Part shown: positions 23,804-37,145 of the stretch, piece after piece | Layout of the letters: every line of letters starts with the position of its first letter | Position numbering within the stretch: the first letter of the stretch is position 1 | NCBI GenBank assembly: GCA_030765045.1 | Contig: CM060965.1 | Location: forward strand, 149,030,374 to 149,094,373 | Reading direction: 5' to 3' | Source of the DNA: Tenodera sinensis | Taxonomy: Eukaryota > Arthropoda > Insecta > Mantodea > Mantidae | DNA: 64,000 nucleotides | Position numbers and translations under genes: made by a program | The notes under the pieces: model-generated | Database searches by the model: none | Seen by the model: the letters and a program-made list of their open reading frames with translations, nothing else | Told to the model about the DNA's origin: nothing

Positions 23804-26390
23804 AACAGACCGGAACAGCACAAAGTAAAGATTTCATATACATCTAATGAAGAAAAAGAACTCTTGAACTACTCAGTTAAAACACCTTCGATAGAAATGG
23901 ACATTGTTGTCTAACTGATCATTTTGTTTAGTGACATAAATGCCAATAATTTTAACAAATTTAGTTTCGGAAATTACATTGTCAGTCTCAGGCTCATCAT
24001 TTGGATGCTGCGGACTCAGCAGATGATCCAATTAAATGGACTCGGAGTTCCAAATGCAGCTTCATAGTTACAAAGCTAAGCGAAGCATCAGTACTGACTT
24101 GTTTCTCTCTTCCAGTAGAGCATAAAGTTTACAAAGCTAATGAATAACTCATAGCAACTGCACAGATTGACACCAGCTGTGTTGCTTCTTCTGAACTAGT
24201 GCTCCTCGGTGGTATTAATCTACTTCATATTTGGTCAAACATTGTAGTGAACTTGTTTGTTGACCAACAGAGTAGCCTATAGCTTCAGCTGAATCCATTA
24301 TTTACCATACATTACAGCAGGGGTGGCCAATCTATTTGTGCTTGTCAGCAAATTCTCAAGCTTTGTAAGGACCATGTAACTAAATTTATATTAGTGGCAG
24401 TTTTGAATCTGAAGTAAAATATGACATAAGTATTTTAAACCACTGAGGCATGTGTAGCTGTATGCCGGCATAAAACTCATTTAGTTATACCTATAGTTCA
24501 CCTTTTATGTTGAAATATCGTCATAAATTGTATCATAAGTAAACAAGTGGCATTAAAATACAACTACTTATAACATTACATTATACCATTTAAATTAATT
24601 TTCAACACCTTTGCTAAAGTGACTTTGAACTAGGTCAGACGTGTCATTAAGCGTCTTCTAGGAGCCACCTTTCCTACCCAGCTATATACCTCCCTCCATA
24701 CCAGTAGGCTACACGGTGCAGTTGAAACTAGCAAAAGTCATTGCACGGACGTTCAGAATGACTATGCACGTGTTTTATCAAGAATAAGAGGAGTATTATT
24801 TTTGTATTTTGCATAATGAAACATCAGTTCATTTAATTCGTGATTGTTCATTACACCATGCATCCCATTTTAGTGCTAGATGTCATTTTAACAAATAACA
24901 CATCAATGAATATGGCAAGATCGTTGTATCAGTATGTTTATATATTTTCTTAAAACATTATCATTACTTATTATTTACTTTAACATAATCATTATTATCA
25001 CATTGTACATTAAAACGACTATTTGCAAAATGAAAAGATCATACTACTCTTCCTATTACGTTTTTCAACATTATAATAAGTTTTGTTATATAGGACACAC
25101 TCGACAAAAAAGGATTGAGGAATTGAAATCCCAGTTCTTCAACAGACACAATAGAAATAAGCCGTCACAACCTCCAACGACGCTTTTCAACAGTCTGTTA
25201 GAACCAGTTACCGTATTTCAAAATTTTAATAATGTGAAAAGCAGATCCGGGTTTACATTCAAAGATATCAATTTAGTTTATTCTACGGCTAAGCAGTTCG
25301 GTTTTGGAACCTGAATTAAATAAATTGGTAATGAGAAAACACAGCCGTCGATCTAGAACTAGGCAATTTGAAATTTCTGCACAAATGGAGCTCATTTTTA
25401 CTATTACAATATACCGTGTATTAGTATCGATAAACAACGGTGTAATGCGGGTGAATGTGCAACTTCGACTTGAACATCCTGTGTCGTTCCGTGATGTGAT
25501 GTGGGAGCAGTTACTACCTTACCTTTGTTTTCCTTATTGACAAACCTGAACTAGCTTGTCGTTTACTAACTTCTTAATATTAGCTGCTATTTTTAAGTGA
25601 ACTGAATAAGTATATTAGCAATATGAACATTATTTATAATAGTTAAACGTAATTTATTCTTAATATGTAATAACATTTAAGGCAGAAAATGCTTGTTCAC
25701 AAATGCACGTGCACACGAAGGTTAGAACAGTATTGTGAATTTCTGAAAACCTACCTGAAGGGACATATTTTCAAAATGTAGTCAAATTAGAAGGGGATCC
25801 TCGATATTGTTTAAATTGAGCACACATTTTTGATTCATTTTGCATTTCTGTTACGTTTTCAGTTTTGGAAGAGGAAGAGCTTTTAATACTGAATATGTTT
25901 ACTTAGCACGCAAGCGTAGAATTGGTCACTCCTGCATTACAGGTTTTATAAGCGACCATATTATTGGTCGTCTGTTTAAACAATGCATCATGTTCAAATG
26001 TAAGATAATATTAGTACAACTACTCACAGTTGTTTTGATGCATTTTGTTTATCGAAATATCAAATAACTATCGAATACCTATTTGTGTGCGCTTATATAT
26101 TGATACGTACTGTTTAACTGTTTATTCAGTAATTGTGTAGTCCAGAGTACACGTGGTGATTCAGACACTAAGCTATACATAATCTACAGTCTCGGTCTTC
26201 ACCTTTAGTTCTTGATGGGGGTATTGCTTTGCAGGAATGTTATCTATAATTTCCCGCTGTATCCTTTTATTGGTCCATCCTTATTTTTTGTCATTTATAA
26301 CGCCTTTAACTGCAATGGCCTTTTCCTCAGGAGCATATTGACTATCGGCAATGATGTTTATACACTTCCCATTGGGTTTTATAGATTAGA
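23804..26390. other. unannotated sequence with one hAT-like terminus
   Basis: At 24318-24331, 'caggggtggccaat' looks like a hAT-family terminus, but I find no matching opposite end nearby. The 126-residue ORF at 24934-25314 begins with a hydrophobic AT-coded run and has no recognised domain; I regard it as probably chance. Confidence 0.4.
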
Positions 26391-26391
26391 T

Positions 26392-26401
26392 CACACACAC
26401 A

Positions 26402-26438
<37 letters not shown>

Positions 26439-26453
26439 ACACACATTCACACG
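26392..26453 (+). repeat. imperfect (CA)n microsatellite
   Basis: CA dinucleotide run with 'attc' and 'ag' interruptions. Confidence 0.9.
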
Positions 26454-26504
26454 CTGATTGAAGCATGTATTCACACTTTTAGATTTTGGGCAGAAAAATT
26501 CAGA

Positions 26505-26580
26505 AAACCCCATTGGGAGTCGAACCTGGGATCCCTCGCACAGCAGACAGGTACTTTACGACTGAGCTACTAGGCCAACC
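26505..26580 (-). repeat. tRNA-like SINE head
   Basis: On the minus strand: 'ggcctagtagctcagtcg' with D-arm/A-box features and 'cccaggttcgactccc' as T-arm/B-box. It is followed by non-tRNA sequence. Confidence 0.55.
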
Positions 26581-26639
26581 TAGCTCATTTCATCTATGGC
26601 ATCTTCATGTATGCTGCTCGTTTGGCAACTTTAGCTGCC

Positions 26640-26760
26640 AGATATGTCCTGATGCACTTCTCGCACCATCTTCCTACGTATCTCCAGGCCGATACCGGGA
26701 ACCGAACCAGGGTCCACTGTTGGTGAGCAGCTCTACCAAGGCGCTAAGGAGGTGACCCAT
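26640..26760 (-). repeat. SINE family B, tRNA-Met-like head
   Basis: On the minus strand it begins 'cacctccttagcgccttgg' and continues to 'ctggttcggttcccgg', the same tRNA-Met-like head as at 40020-40087. It is truncated in the body. Confidence 0.6.
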
Positions 26761-26984
26761 TAGGACATCCCTGGCATTGTAAAATCAGTTATTCGCAACA
26801 ATTGACAAAATTATTCCTAATCATGTTGCACCTCTGCTTTTATATCTTTTGTCTTTAGCATTTATTATCCATTTAATTATGTGCAATAATGTTATTTAGT
26901 CTTTTTTATTTTTGTATATGTAGTTTTATACCCCTATCCCGACATTTGGTGCAATAGGGTTCTAATATGATTAGAGAGATTTGT

Positions 26985-27091
26985 AATAGTAACAATAATA
27001 ATGATAATAATAATGATAATAATGAAAGAATAATAAATAATGATTACTATTGTTATTATTATTGTTATTATTATTGTAGTTATTATTATTG

Positions 27092-27178
<87 letters not shown>
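26985..27178 (+). repeat. AT-rich trinucleotide tract ending in (TTA)n
   Basis: Begins as AAT/GAT variants and becomes a pure TTA array after about 27095. The poly-Y and poly-I ORFs come from it. Confidence 0.95.
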
Positions 27179-27179
<1 letters not shown>

Positions 27180-27915
27180 GTTTTCACAGAATCATGTACC
27201 TTATAATTATATCGTGGGTCTGTGCGTCATCCAGTGTGCTTTATTATTCAGTTTCCTCTCGGGAATGAAATTGGATATTTATTTAAGTACTGTTCGTAGT
27301 TCGTTCAGACGTCAAGCGAATTCGTTATTTATTCACAAACTTCGTTAAATTTCGGTACTGTATCATCAAGTTAAATAATGCATACTTGAAGTACGGCAGT
27401 TTCCTAGTTAGCACGTCATACAATTCGATTTGGCGAATCAGACATGCACAGTGACGTAGAGTAAAACAAGGGGGATGCGCCCTCTAGCGACATACTTTCA
27501 GGGATTGTTCAGGAATGCTTTGATGCTGGAAGCCCAAGGAGTCCTGGGGTGCATTACTGAGTAGGTAACGAAATTCCTTCTTAAAGGGAATACACAACTG
27601 AAAGTGAGAGTTTCTAAACTTTTCAGCCGATTTAACTGAACATTTATTTTCAATATTGCCTTAAATAAAAATTGGAGGATTTTAAATTTCAGTGCAATAT
27701 TTGTTTTAATTGCTTAGTTATGAAATGTTAAATCTGAATTTTACTATCCTATGACAAATGCTCCACACGATGCAATTTTGGAAAATTACCGTTTTTAAAA
27801 ATTATATTATATTTATTTGATTATGCCCAACAAATATATCATAACATTGTGACTAGACATGGCTATGGTAACACCCATTCCAAAAATATTGAAATGCGGT
27901 CGCGACGCACATCTG
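27180..27915. other. unannotated sequence
   Basis: Nothing I can support. Confidence 0.4.
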
Positions 27916-27919
27916 GGGA

Positions 27920-28181
27920 TGGTCGGGACTAAATTACTTTACACCACACTGGGCCGGCAAGCAAAGGCGCTCAAGTTCAGGCTACCTCGCGTGACTTTTT
28001 TGTGTACGTGATTAACAACAATGAGCGTGACGCATATTAAAGGATTGCTGGAACCTTCGAGAGGCATCTGTCGGCCGGCGTGTTTGCGGAAGTCGAGAAA
28101 GGTCCATGTCCTCGCTATACAAGGAGGCGATGAAACAGCAGAGTGAGAGTTGCAGACATGAGTCTGTTAGTACGAGACATC

Positions 28182-28238
<57 letters not shown>

Positions 28239-28490
28239 TACTGCCGTCGGGAAAGTAACGTCGCGACGAAGTAAAGAAGTTTTAACGAGCGTCGAGTAAT
28301 TGTATTGCCGGAGTTAGTGTATGAGAGACAGAGAATGTGAAGAAAGACAGTGAAGGCACTGAGTATAGGCAACGAGAAGAAAACAGTTGTAAGTTGCAAT
28401 ATCACGAAAGACTTTAGACTGAGTTAAGGTCAGTAGAAGAGGACTGTGTTTTTGTCCAAAAGTTTAGAAGAAAAATAAAGTAGCAGAAAA
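27920..28490 (+). repeat. LTR-like promoter/polyA repeat, family L, copy 1
   Basis: Collinear over about 550 bp with the reverse complement of 53850-54500. Shared blocks include 'ggtcgggactaa', 'aaccttcgaga', 'gagaaaggtccatgt', a TATA-like 'ctatacaaggagg', 'gaagttttaacgagcg', 'gtgtatgagagacagagaa' and 'gaagaaagacagtgaa'. An AATAAA lies near 28476. TATA followed about 375 bp later by AATAAA suggests an LTR. A (GT)n array sits inside this copy only. The exact termini are unclear. Confidence 0.55.
28183..28237 (+). repeat. (GT)n microsatellite
   Basis: About 27 GT units inside the LTR-like repeat. The sister copy has (TCAC)/(TCAT) repeats at the corresponding place. Confidence 0.95.
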
Positions 28491-28751
28491 GTAACTTTTT
28501 CATTGTTACACATTCTGTAACAATATTATATGCTTCTGTTGAAAGTAATTAAATAAATTTTAGAATAAATCATTTCTTCAATGCATTGAAGGACGGACAA
28601 CTGGAAGGGTTATTATTCACGGACAATTTATGAAGCTCATATAGTTTTCCCCTCTAAAAATAAATGTTAAATTACGTAGTCATTCTCAGATATTAATAAA
28701 AACGCACAAACATGATAAATGAACGTTCATTTAACATTGATCTACATTTAA

Positions 28752-30035
<1,284 letters not shown>

Positions 30036-32215
30036 ACATTTAGTGCAGATATATTTACTTCGGGTCTCTCGAAATATCTTATCGTGTTTGTAGACTATAA
30101 ATAGGAAGTAAATTAACAATAGTTATGGATTTTATAGGAAGAGTTAGGTAAGATAACACTAATCGACTTTCATAAAATTTGCTGGACTTTGGAATTATTT
30201 ATAGATGCGAACGAGTAAAACAGGTTTGATATATGTGCAAAATATCTTAATGATATACAACTGAAATTAATGTCCAAAATTAAGTAAATATCTTTGGTAA
30301 CCAGTGAAGTTCATTTTGGAAAGGAGGGCCCCCCCCCCCCCCCCCCATGTGCAGCATGTGTGGGACACCGCAACGTGTGCAATGTGAGCATTGTATAATC
30401 TCACATGTGCCGGCTGGCTTCACACATGTTCAGTTTCGTGACTGAAATCTCTCGATCTTATATCGCAAGTGTATCGCTTAAATTAATCAACATCTTCTGT
30501 TTGTTTCGAGACATCCTTCTTTCTCCAGCTGAAGATCATTGACCTTTCAATTTGTCACTTCATTTTTAACTCTTAGGTAGAAAAACATCAATGCAATTTC
30601 AAACCTTCTCTTTTGAATTTTGGTGTTATTCAACACCTCCTTGGAGCGGGGATTTTGAGAGATTTGAAGGGCAGAGCCGAGTTAGACAAAAACGAAACAT
30701 GCCACAGATGGAACAAATAGTTATAATATTAATAAATGTATTATACATAATTAAAGTTTTCCGACATACTAGTCCCCTCATCCGTTCATTAACTTTATGG
30801 ACATTGGGTGGAAGGAAACATTACATTCCTTCTAATATGTACTGCATAGAAATATTATACACAAAGTCTAATGGCATTTTGTACTTTGATCAGCCGATTT
30901 GGAAAAAATAAATTATTTTTGTCCCAAATTGGATGCGTTATTCCACAAGAATGTACGAAGATAACAGTTTGTTACTTGTAAGATGCGCAGAGTAACTTAT
31001 TTGTGACATAGCTTCAGTAGTAATTATGGGACATCACACAAGGTTTCGAAATAATTAATCACCTAAAAGAATTAAAGGAACATTGCGCGCAGTTTTTTTC
31101 AGACGTGAAGTAACTCGACAACGTTGCGTTGAGGTTGGCTAAGGAATTGTACAGGTTTCTGGATGTAAACAGGTCGGTCGCTTGCAGGGTGGAGTAATGT
31201 TTTGGGAGCTAACGATTCTGTTTGGCCTACACTCGCACAATAAACATGGAGGAACTCGTCCTTGAATATGTTTACGTACACGAGACGCGCGGTATACCCT
31301 ATGTGGTTTATCTTGTCTTTGGCCTAAAGAAAGAGAAAGAAATATGTGGAAAAGAGACTCAGATACTCACCCCTCTGTGTCAGTTGTTATGGAAAGGTGG
31401 GAGAAAATTGGGCTGCTTCTATCCAATCAGCGCTAGACTGAAGAGGCAAGTATGAATAGATTTCTGACATTTCTGCATGCAAAACACTTTTTCTACCCCC
31501 TGCCCCTAACCGGCGTGTTGGAAGAGATCTTTCAGTTTTATGGTCCCAGAGACAAGCTAAACCACCGGAGCTTTTTTTTTAATAGCAGTAGTGAAGCATG
31601 TTTGTCATGTACTGACCTAGTGAAGGTGACATCACATAGCTTGTTTTCGACAAAGGAAATGGTCATTGGCAAAAAGGTAAGATACAAAATGTGTTCCAAA
31701 TACCGATATCTATCACTGGTTTAAATTAATATGACTTTCCTTCCACTCTGTATACATTTACTCCAGTTATATACTTTCTTTTTTCTAGAGAATACAAAGG
31801 ATTAGGTCCTTCCTAACATCATTAGTATGGATGTTAAGAAATACCTAACAAATCGCGTTCTGGGTAAATACTAGCAATAAATGGAACATTGACTCAAACT
31901 ATATTAATGTTGGGGATGCGTTTGGTTGTAAGCTAACGAAAGCTCCGTCTGCATTATTGTCATAATAGCGGATATTTCTTATCTCTCTCATCAATCTCCA
32001 CTGTCCCTTCCCTTTCTCTCCATGTGTGTGCGTGTTTGTAACGTATACATAAGTCCATCTGATGTTTATAAAACCTATAATAAAAGCGTTTTTATGAGAT
32101 ATTAGTAATGTGTAAGGCATAAGCAATAAATTTAATTTAATTACACACCCGTACATCTGCCTCTCATGCTTGTAAAGACACTGTTACATATTGTGATTGG
32201 AAGTGATTAAACACG
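30036..32215. other. unannotated sequence
   Basis: Holds an 18-base poly(C) run at 30329-30346. The 106-residue ORF at 30591-30911 and the ORFs at 31222-31724 show no motif I can name. No gene could be supported. Confidence 0.4.
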
Positions 32216-32218
32216 GAT

Positions 32219-32362
<144 letters not shown>

Positions 32363-32399
32363 TAAACACATTTTTGGGTTCTGTATACTTACCTATATA

Positions 32400-32645
32400 A
32401 CAGAGCGAGTTGGCTCCATGATCACGTTACCCTCGCATTTGGGAGGTCTCAGGTTAAATTCCCGTTAACCCCGACCCCCTGACCCTGGATTTTTCGTAGT
32501 TTTCACCGGTGACTAAGAAATGCTAGGTGGGTTTGTTCTACCATGATTTCCTTTCCCTAGTTTTCCTTTCTTTCCATTTCTTTCTCATGTTCCAGGCATG
32601 GTTTAAGGTTTCGCAGTCCTAGGCACTATCGGACGGATAGTTCAG
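32400..32645 (+). repeat. tRNA-headed SINE with 'ggtttcc...aaatgct' type body
   Basis: The head 'gcgagttggctccatgatc' to 'ctcaggttaaattcccg' has A- and B-box-like positions. The body 'ggatttttcgtagttttcac' with 'agaaatgctaggtgggt' follows the conserved central arrangement common in insect tRNA-derived SINEs. Substantially decayed. Confidence 0.55.
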
Positions 32646-32874
32646 TTACTTGCTTGAAGAACAGTATTCCTGGTGGATACCTGAGGGCTGTCTGGTTTTC
32701 GGGTCGCTCGTTGCCCACCATCACCCAATCCACCTGCCACAACACATTCATTACTATCTGCAGACAACCGGATGGTGATGGCTCAGACCGTTTGGATTTC
32801 AAATATATGAGAAAATATATGGATGCCTTAGAAACAGGCAGGTTACAAGTAAATATGGGAAAATCTGTGCTGCA

Positions 32875-33340
32875 CTCACATGACTTTCTCCACTCTTGCA
32901 CAAACTATTCTTACAACCACTTATTCCTCAATCTACTTCATGTTCATCAAGAGTAAATAGGTCTACATGGGCTACAGCCAGAAAATTCAAAATGTACATT
33001 TCATTTGCAATAAAAATATCTTAAACATATGGCATAAATCAAAACCGTTGGAGCCATTTTTCAGAAAATCACAATTTTTGAAAAATGTTCTTGTAAAGGG
33101 TAGTTTAGAGTAAAGGAATTTTCTTCAAAATCTTTGTGTCTCATCGTTGAAAGGTACTAAACTTAAAGACGAACATTGGTTTTTAACCGACTTTTCGTTT
33201 TTGAGTTATGCTGTTTACAGACAGACACGCGAGAACACGGACGCACACACGTGCGGATCTTTTTCTAAAGATGCTTTATTCTGGATTCAGGGGTCCCGAA
33301 AGTTATATTTCCGGTGAATCCCCCCATCCCAAAATACTCA
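32875..33340 (+). repeat. family C repeat, internally deleted
   Basis: Starts 'gactttctccactcttgc', jumps to the mid-element 'gagtaaataggtctac', and ends with the 3' features 'ttttaaccgacttttcg', 'gagttatgctgttt', 'tttttctaaagatgc' and 'atatttccggtgaat'. It meets an inverted copy on its right. Confidence 0.65.
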
Positions 33341-33665
33341 ACTGATGACAAATTTTTGAAGGGCCTTTTATCGAAAAAGCCTTAATGATTTTGATCACAA
33401 TACCATTTGTTTAAGATCTTTCATGACAAATGAAATGCATATTTTGTACCCCTGAAGTCCTCCATTCTAAATGACTTTTGTGTAGGTGATAAACCGAAAG
33501 AGATAGACAAAATAAAGAAGAAGAAAAGATGGATCCCCTTAAAGCACACGGTTTACATAAAATACATTTTTATAGAGATCACCGTTTTCGAAATATTCCG
33601 TGTTACTGGTTTAAATTTTTACATATAGCATTCTCAAATAGGAAGTGGTTATTCTTTTGTCATAC
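33341..33665 (-). repeat. family C repeat, inverted neighbour
   Basis: On the minus strand it carries the 'atcaaaatcattaagg', 'cacctacacaaaagtcat' and 'cggtttatcacc' counterparts, plus the 'aaagcacac' block in reverse. It is joined at its 3' side to the preceding copy. Confidence 0.6.
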
Positions 33666-34081
33666 GTCCTAGCTATGCCGAGGTATTGTTTACAACAGAA
33701 AACTGAAATGATAATATTGACCCTTATTCAGCGAAGCTACCTGCTGGAGCATTTTAATTTTAATCACCTGGATCTTCTGCTTGTAATGTGGATTTTTTGT
33801 TCATACGGAGATTTCAGAATTGGCCTTGAGACCCTAATTACAAATGCTTGAATGCATGAAAAATAATCAATGAATAAATAAATAATTCTATCTTAAAGTG
33901 AAGGACAAAGCCGCATTTCACAATAGTGCCTGCCCTCCAGGCACAGATTTATTAATTACTATTCCGGTCTTGAAAGTGATTCTTTTCATTGCCATGTTTC
34001 TTCTTCTGTTCTCACTTCTGTTTCCATAGCAGCTAGCGTTGAGGTATATGTAGATTGAAGTGTTTAAGGACAAATATGATT

Positions 34082-34150
34082 TATCATCTGGTGGTTAGTA
34101 CGCCAGCCCTCCAAATCCAGAGGTTCCAGTTTCGATTTCCGCTGGAGGAT
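34082..34150 (+). repeat. degenerate tRNA-like SINE head
   Basis: 'ggtggttagtacgccagcc' and 'ggttccagtttcgatttcc' resemble A and B boxes with mutations. Confidence 0.35.
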
Positions 34151-34218
34151 GGAAATTTTTCTTTAACCGGGACATTTGCTCATTCTTCTTAGAGTCTGAA
34201 AGAACGAGTGAAATGGTA

Positions 34219-34258
34219 AATGTGTGTGTGTGTGTGTATGTACGTGCGTGTGCGGGTG
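34219..34258 (+). repeat. short (GT)n microsatellite
   Basis: GT run with interruptions. Confidence 0.85.
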
Positions 34259-34794
34259 TGGATTTAATAAAAATATAACATTCTGGTGACTAAAATGGAT
34301 AGCGAATACAAAGAATCCCTTCCCCCAAAATAACGACAAATACAAGGTATTTGATAAGTAATTGGACGTTTAAAAAATTAACCAATTTTAATTGTTTTTG
34401 GATATGTTGTAAATATTTATTATATGAAAACGTTTACCGGTGCCGTACAGCTGACTTAGCTCCTAATGGGGCCAGTAAAGCCCACTAGAAAGCGTTTTTG
34501 TCCATTGAGAATAGCTGCTTTATAAAGGCCTTGTTATTTTGTTGTCGATTGTTTTTTGTTTTGTTTAAAGGCGTGGAATGAAAATACAAGATGCTGCCTA
34601 CTCGTACTCGATTAACGATGAAAAGTCGCTGCTTATTTTTTGTTTCTTTTCTTACTTTGTTTTTAAAGGTTCTCTATATGGTTCCGCAAATTGCATGGAC
34701 TTTATTTTACAAGTAATGTCCATATGAAGGTGGTTTATTATTTTGAAGAATTTACTACCGGCACTTTGTAGTACAATTTTGGAGATCAATATTA

Positions 34795-35530
34795 GAGAAT
34801 AAAAAAATATGCGTCCATTCAAATGACATTCTCCACTTATTCTTGTAGAATTTTTGTTAAAAATGCTTCATTTTAACGAAGATAAATGTTTGTAGCAATG
34901 GTTTGATAACTCATTTGTCTTAAAAGTACAATGGAACTAAGAGATTACAGTAGGCCTAACCAATAGTGAAATCTTAAAAAGAAATTGTCGCTGGTCGCTG
35001 TGTGATGGCTTTGATATTCCATTCTCTTTGTCAGAAAATGGGAAAAAATACAAAAAGCACTTTATCTATGAGAATAGTATAAGCATTTGATAAGTCCAGC
35101 CAAAAGGAACATCTCGAACATCCTTGTGACATAAACTATATGCTTAAGGTGGCCTAAAGTTTTTTATAGTCTATCTCTTATGGTTTACCAGTCAGGTAAA
35201 TGCCATCCAGAATGAAGAGGAATTCAGAAACGATTCCCAAACGATTCAAAATGCAGGGTATAATTTGTCATGAAAAATCTAAATATATGCTATTTTAATT
35301 AAATCATTAGAGGTATCTTTAAGATAATCAAAAATTTGAAAACACTTCCATGTAAAGAGTAGTCTGGAGGGGGGATGTTGAAAATCTTCGTTCGGATCCT
35401 TGTAAGATAGTCTAAACGACTTTTCCTTTTTGAGTTAGCTGTTCACACACAAGCACGCACACACATATACACACCCACACACACACCCACACTGACACAC
35501 TCACCCCCACAGACACACAGTTTTTCTAAA
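34795..35530 (+). repeat. family C repeat, first of a direct tandem pair
   Basis: 'gacattctccacttattc' start, then the usual internal blocks and a degraded CA-rich stretch (35445-35520) after 'gagttagctgttcac'. It runs directly into the start of the next copy at 35531, so the two are head to tail. Confidence 0.65.
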
Positions 35531-36229
35531 AATCTGATGTGTTGCACTCAATGACTTTCTCTACTCCTGCACTTACTATTCTTACAAACTCTTATTCCTC
35601 TGTCTACTTTGTGTTAATAGAGATAAACATTTGTAGAAATTGTATTATTGCTAATGTTCGTGTAGATGCAAGGAGAATAAGGGGATATAGTAGGTTTTCA
35701 GCGATAGTACAATTTTTAAAGCTGGTCACTATATGAAGGCTTTAAAAATTGCGTACTCTTTGCACAGCCAAGAGAAACAAAATTGAAAACGTCCTTCCAT
35801 TTGAGAAAAGTATAGGTATTACGAAACTTGCACAAATAACAAGGAATATATCCAAAATGGTTCACTTCACAAAAAATGCACTTGGACATAACTTGTGTAT
35901 TTTAACGAGATCTACATCTTTTTACATAAGATTTGGTCTATTTCTTACGGTTTACCAGTTATGTAAAAGTCATTAGGAGTAAACAAGGCTAATATTCAAT
36001 ATATACATTTCGTCTGCCTTAAAAATATCTTAAAAATATGGAACTTTAATCAAAGTCGTTAGTCATTTTTGCGAAAATATAAATTTTTGAAAAAATTTCC
36101 ATTTAAAAGGTAGTTTAGGGTGAAGGAATTTTCTTCAGAATTTTCCTGTCGCATCTCTGAAGGATATTAAACTTAAACACCAACTTTAGTTTTTAACCGA
36201 CTTTTGGTTTTTGAGATATGCTGTTCACA

Positions 36230-36288
<59 letters not shown>

Positions 36289-36450
36289 ACACAAATACAC
36301 ACATACACAAAAAACGACCCTTTTTTCTAAACATGCTTATTTTTTATTCACGTGATCTCAAAACACATTTCCGGTGAAACCTGAACATGCGATTTTTGGG
36401 TCGAATACAATACTTCGCCTACTTACTCTACGTAGTAGAGTAAGTAAAAA
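35531..36450 (+). repeat. family C repeat, full length
   Basis: One of the most complete copies: 'gactttctctactcctgc' at the left end and 'cctacttactctacgtagta' plus 'gagtaagtaaaa' at the right. The left and right ends share an inverted 'actttctctac/gtagagtaagt' terminus. It contains a (CA)n array (36224-36294) after 'gagatatgctgttcacag'. No ORF with a transposase or RT motif. Confidence 0.7.
36224..36294 (+). repeat. (CA)n microsatellite inside family C
   Basis: About 33 CA units at the position where other family C copies have only a few CA units. Confidence 0.95.
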
Positions 36451-37131
36451 TACTTTTTAGTTGAAGAAATCTCAAAAATTGTATTTCCAGTAAAAGACTA
36501 TCAAATGTTTGTGTAGAATTGAATATCTTGAATAAATTGAAAATTAATAATTTTATTTTTATTATGTTTCATTGATTTCTTTCATTTATAAACATATTAA
36601 GGGTAAACTTTTGGCTTTGGAAGGTAAAGTATTACTTACAGTCTTGTTACTTCTTGCAAAATCTTCGTTTGAAGGCCGGTTCGCTGTTTGGTTTTGTATG
36701 ACGCGTCAGCTGAAAGCCGTATGACTAAACTCAATGGCATTTTACTCCTTAGATGCAAGACATATTTGCATTTGAATTGTGTGTATATTTAGAAGTCTTC
36801 ATGCGTAAAGTAAAGTTACTGCTGCTCACATGATGTGCTTGTTTGGACTTCTTTTACCTTTGAAGCTGTAGTCCTTCACCAAAACATCCCATAGAACCTT
36901 GAATTGCAGATATCACTTCCTGAAAGACCAAAGATTAACCCAGATATACATGACTCATCTAATTCACTGCTTTTAATTATCTCTCTTCCTGGATTACTTT
37001 GAACATTAAATGCTATTATAGATGCCCATTACTAGAAACATCAGCGCATGACATCAAACATATAGGAGTTAGTAATGCTTTGATTTGGACAGGTGCTTCG
37101 AGGACTCCTTTTTCAGGAGGGAAAATTTTCT
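36451..37131. other. unannotated flank of the LINE insertion
   Basis: No gene could be supported. The first 49 codons of the open frame that begins at 36999 belong here, not to the LINE. Confidence 0.45.
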
Positions 37132-37145
37132 ACTGTTGCTATCTC
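37132..37145 (+). repeat. target-site duplication, left
   Basis: ACTGTTGCTATCTC, repeated exactly at 39461-39474 just after the poly(A) tail. Confidence 0.9.

Noticed and set aside
24934..25314. 126-residue ORF that could look like a small membrane protein
   Set aside because: The hydrophobic start comes from AT-rich codons; no motif, no repeat family copy and no neighbouring exon supports it.
30591..30911. 106-residue ORF
   Set aside because: No recognisable domain; a length expected by chance in 64 kb.
36999..37145. First 49 codons of the 770-codon LINE ORF, including an 'IGVSNALIWTGASRT' stretch that loosely resembles the LINE endonuclease GDFNA region
   Set aside because: The exact 14-bp target duplication places the element boundary at 37146. 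The resemblance is weak and lies in flanking DNA.
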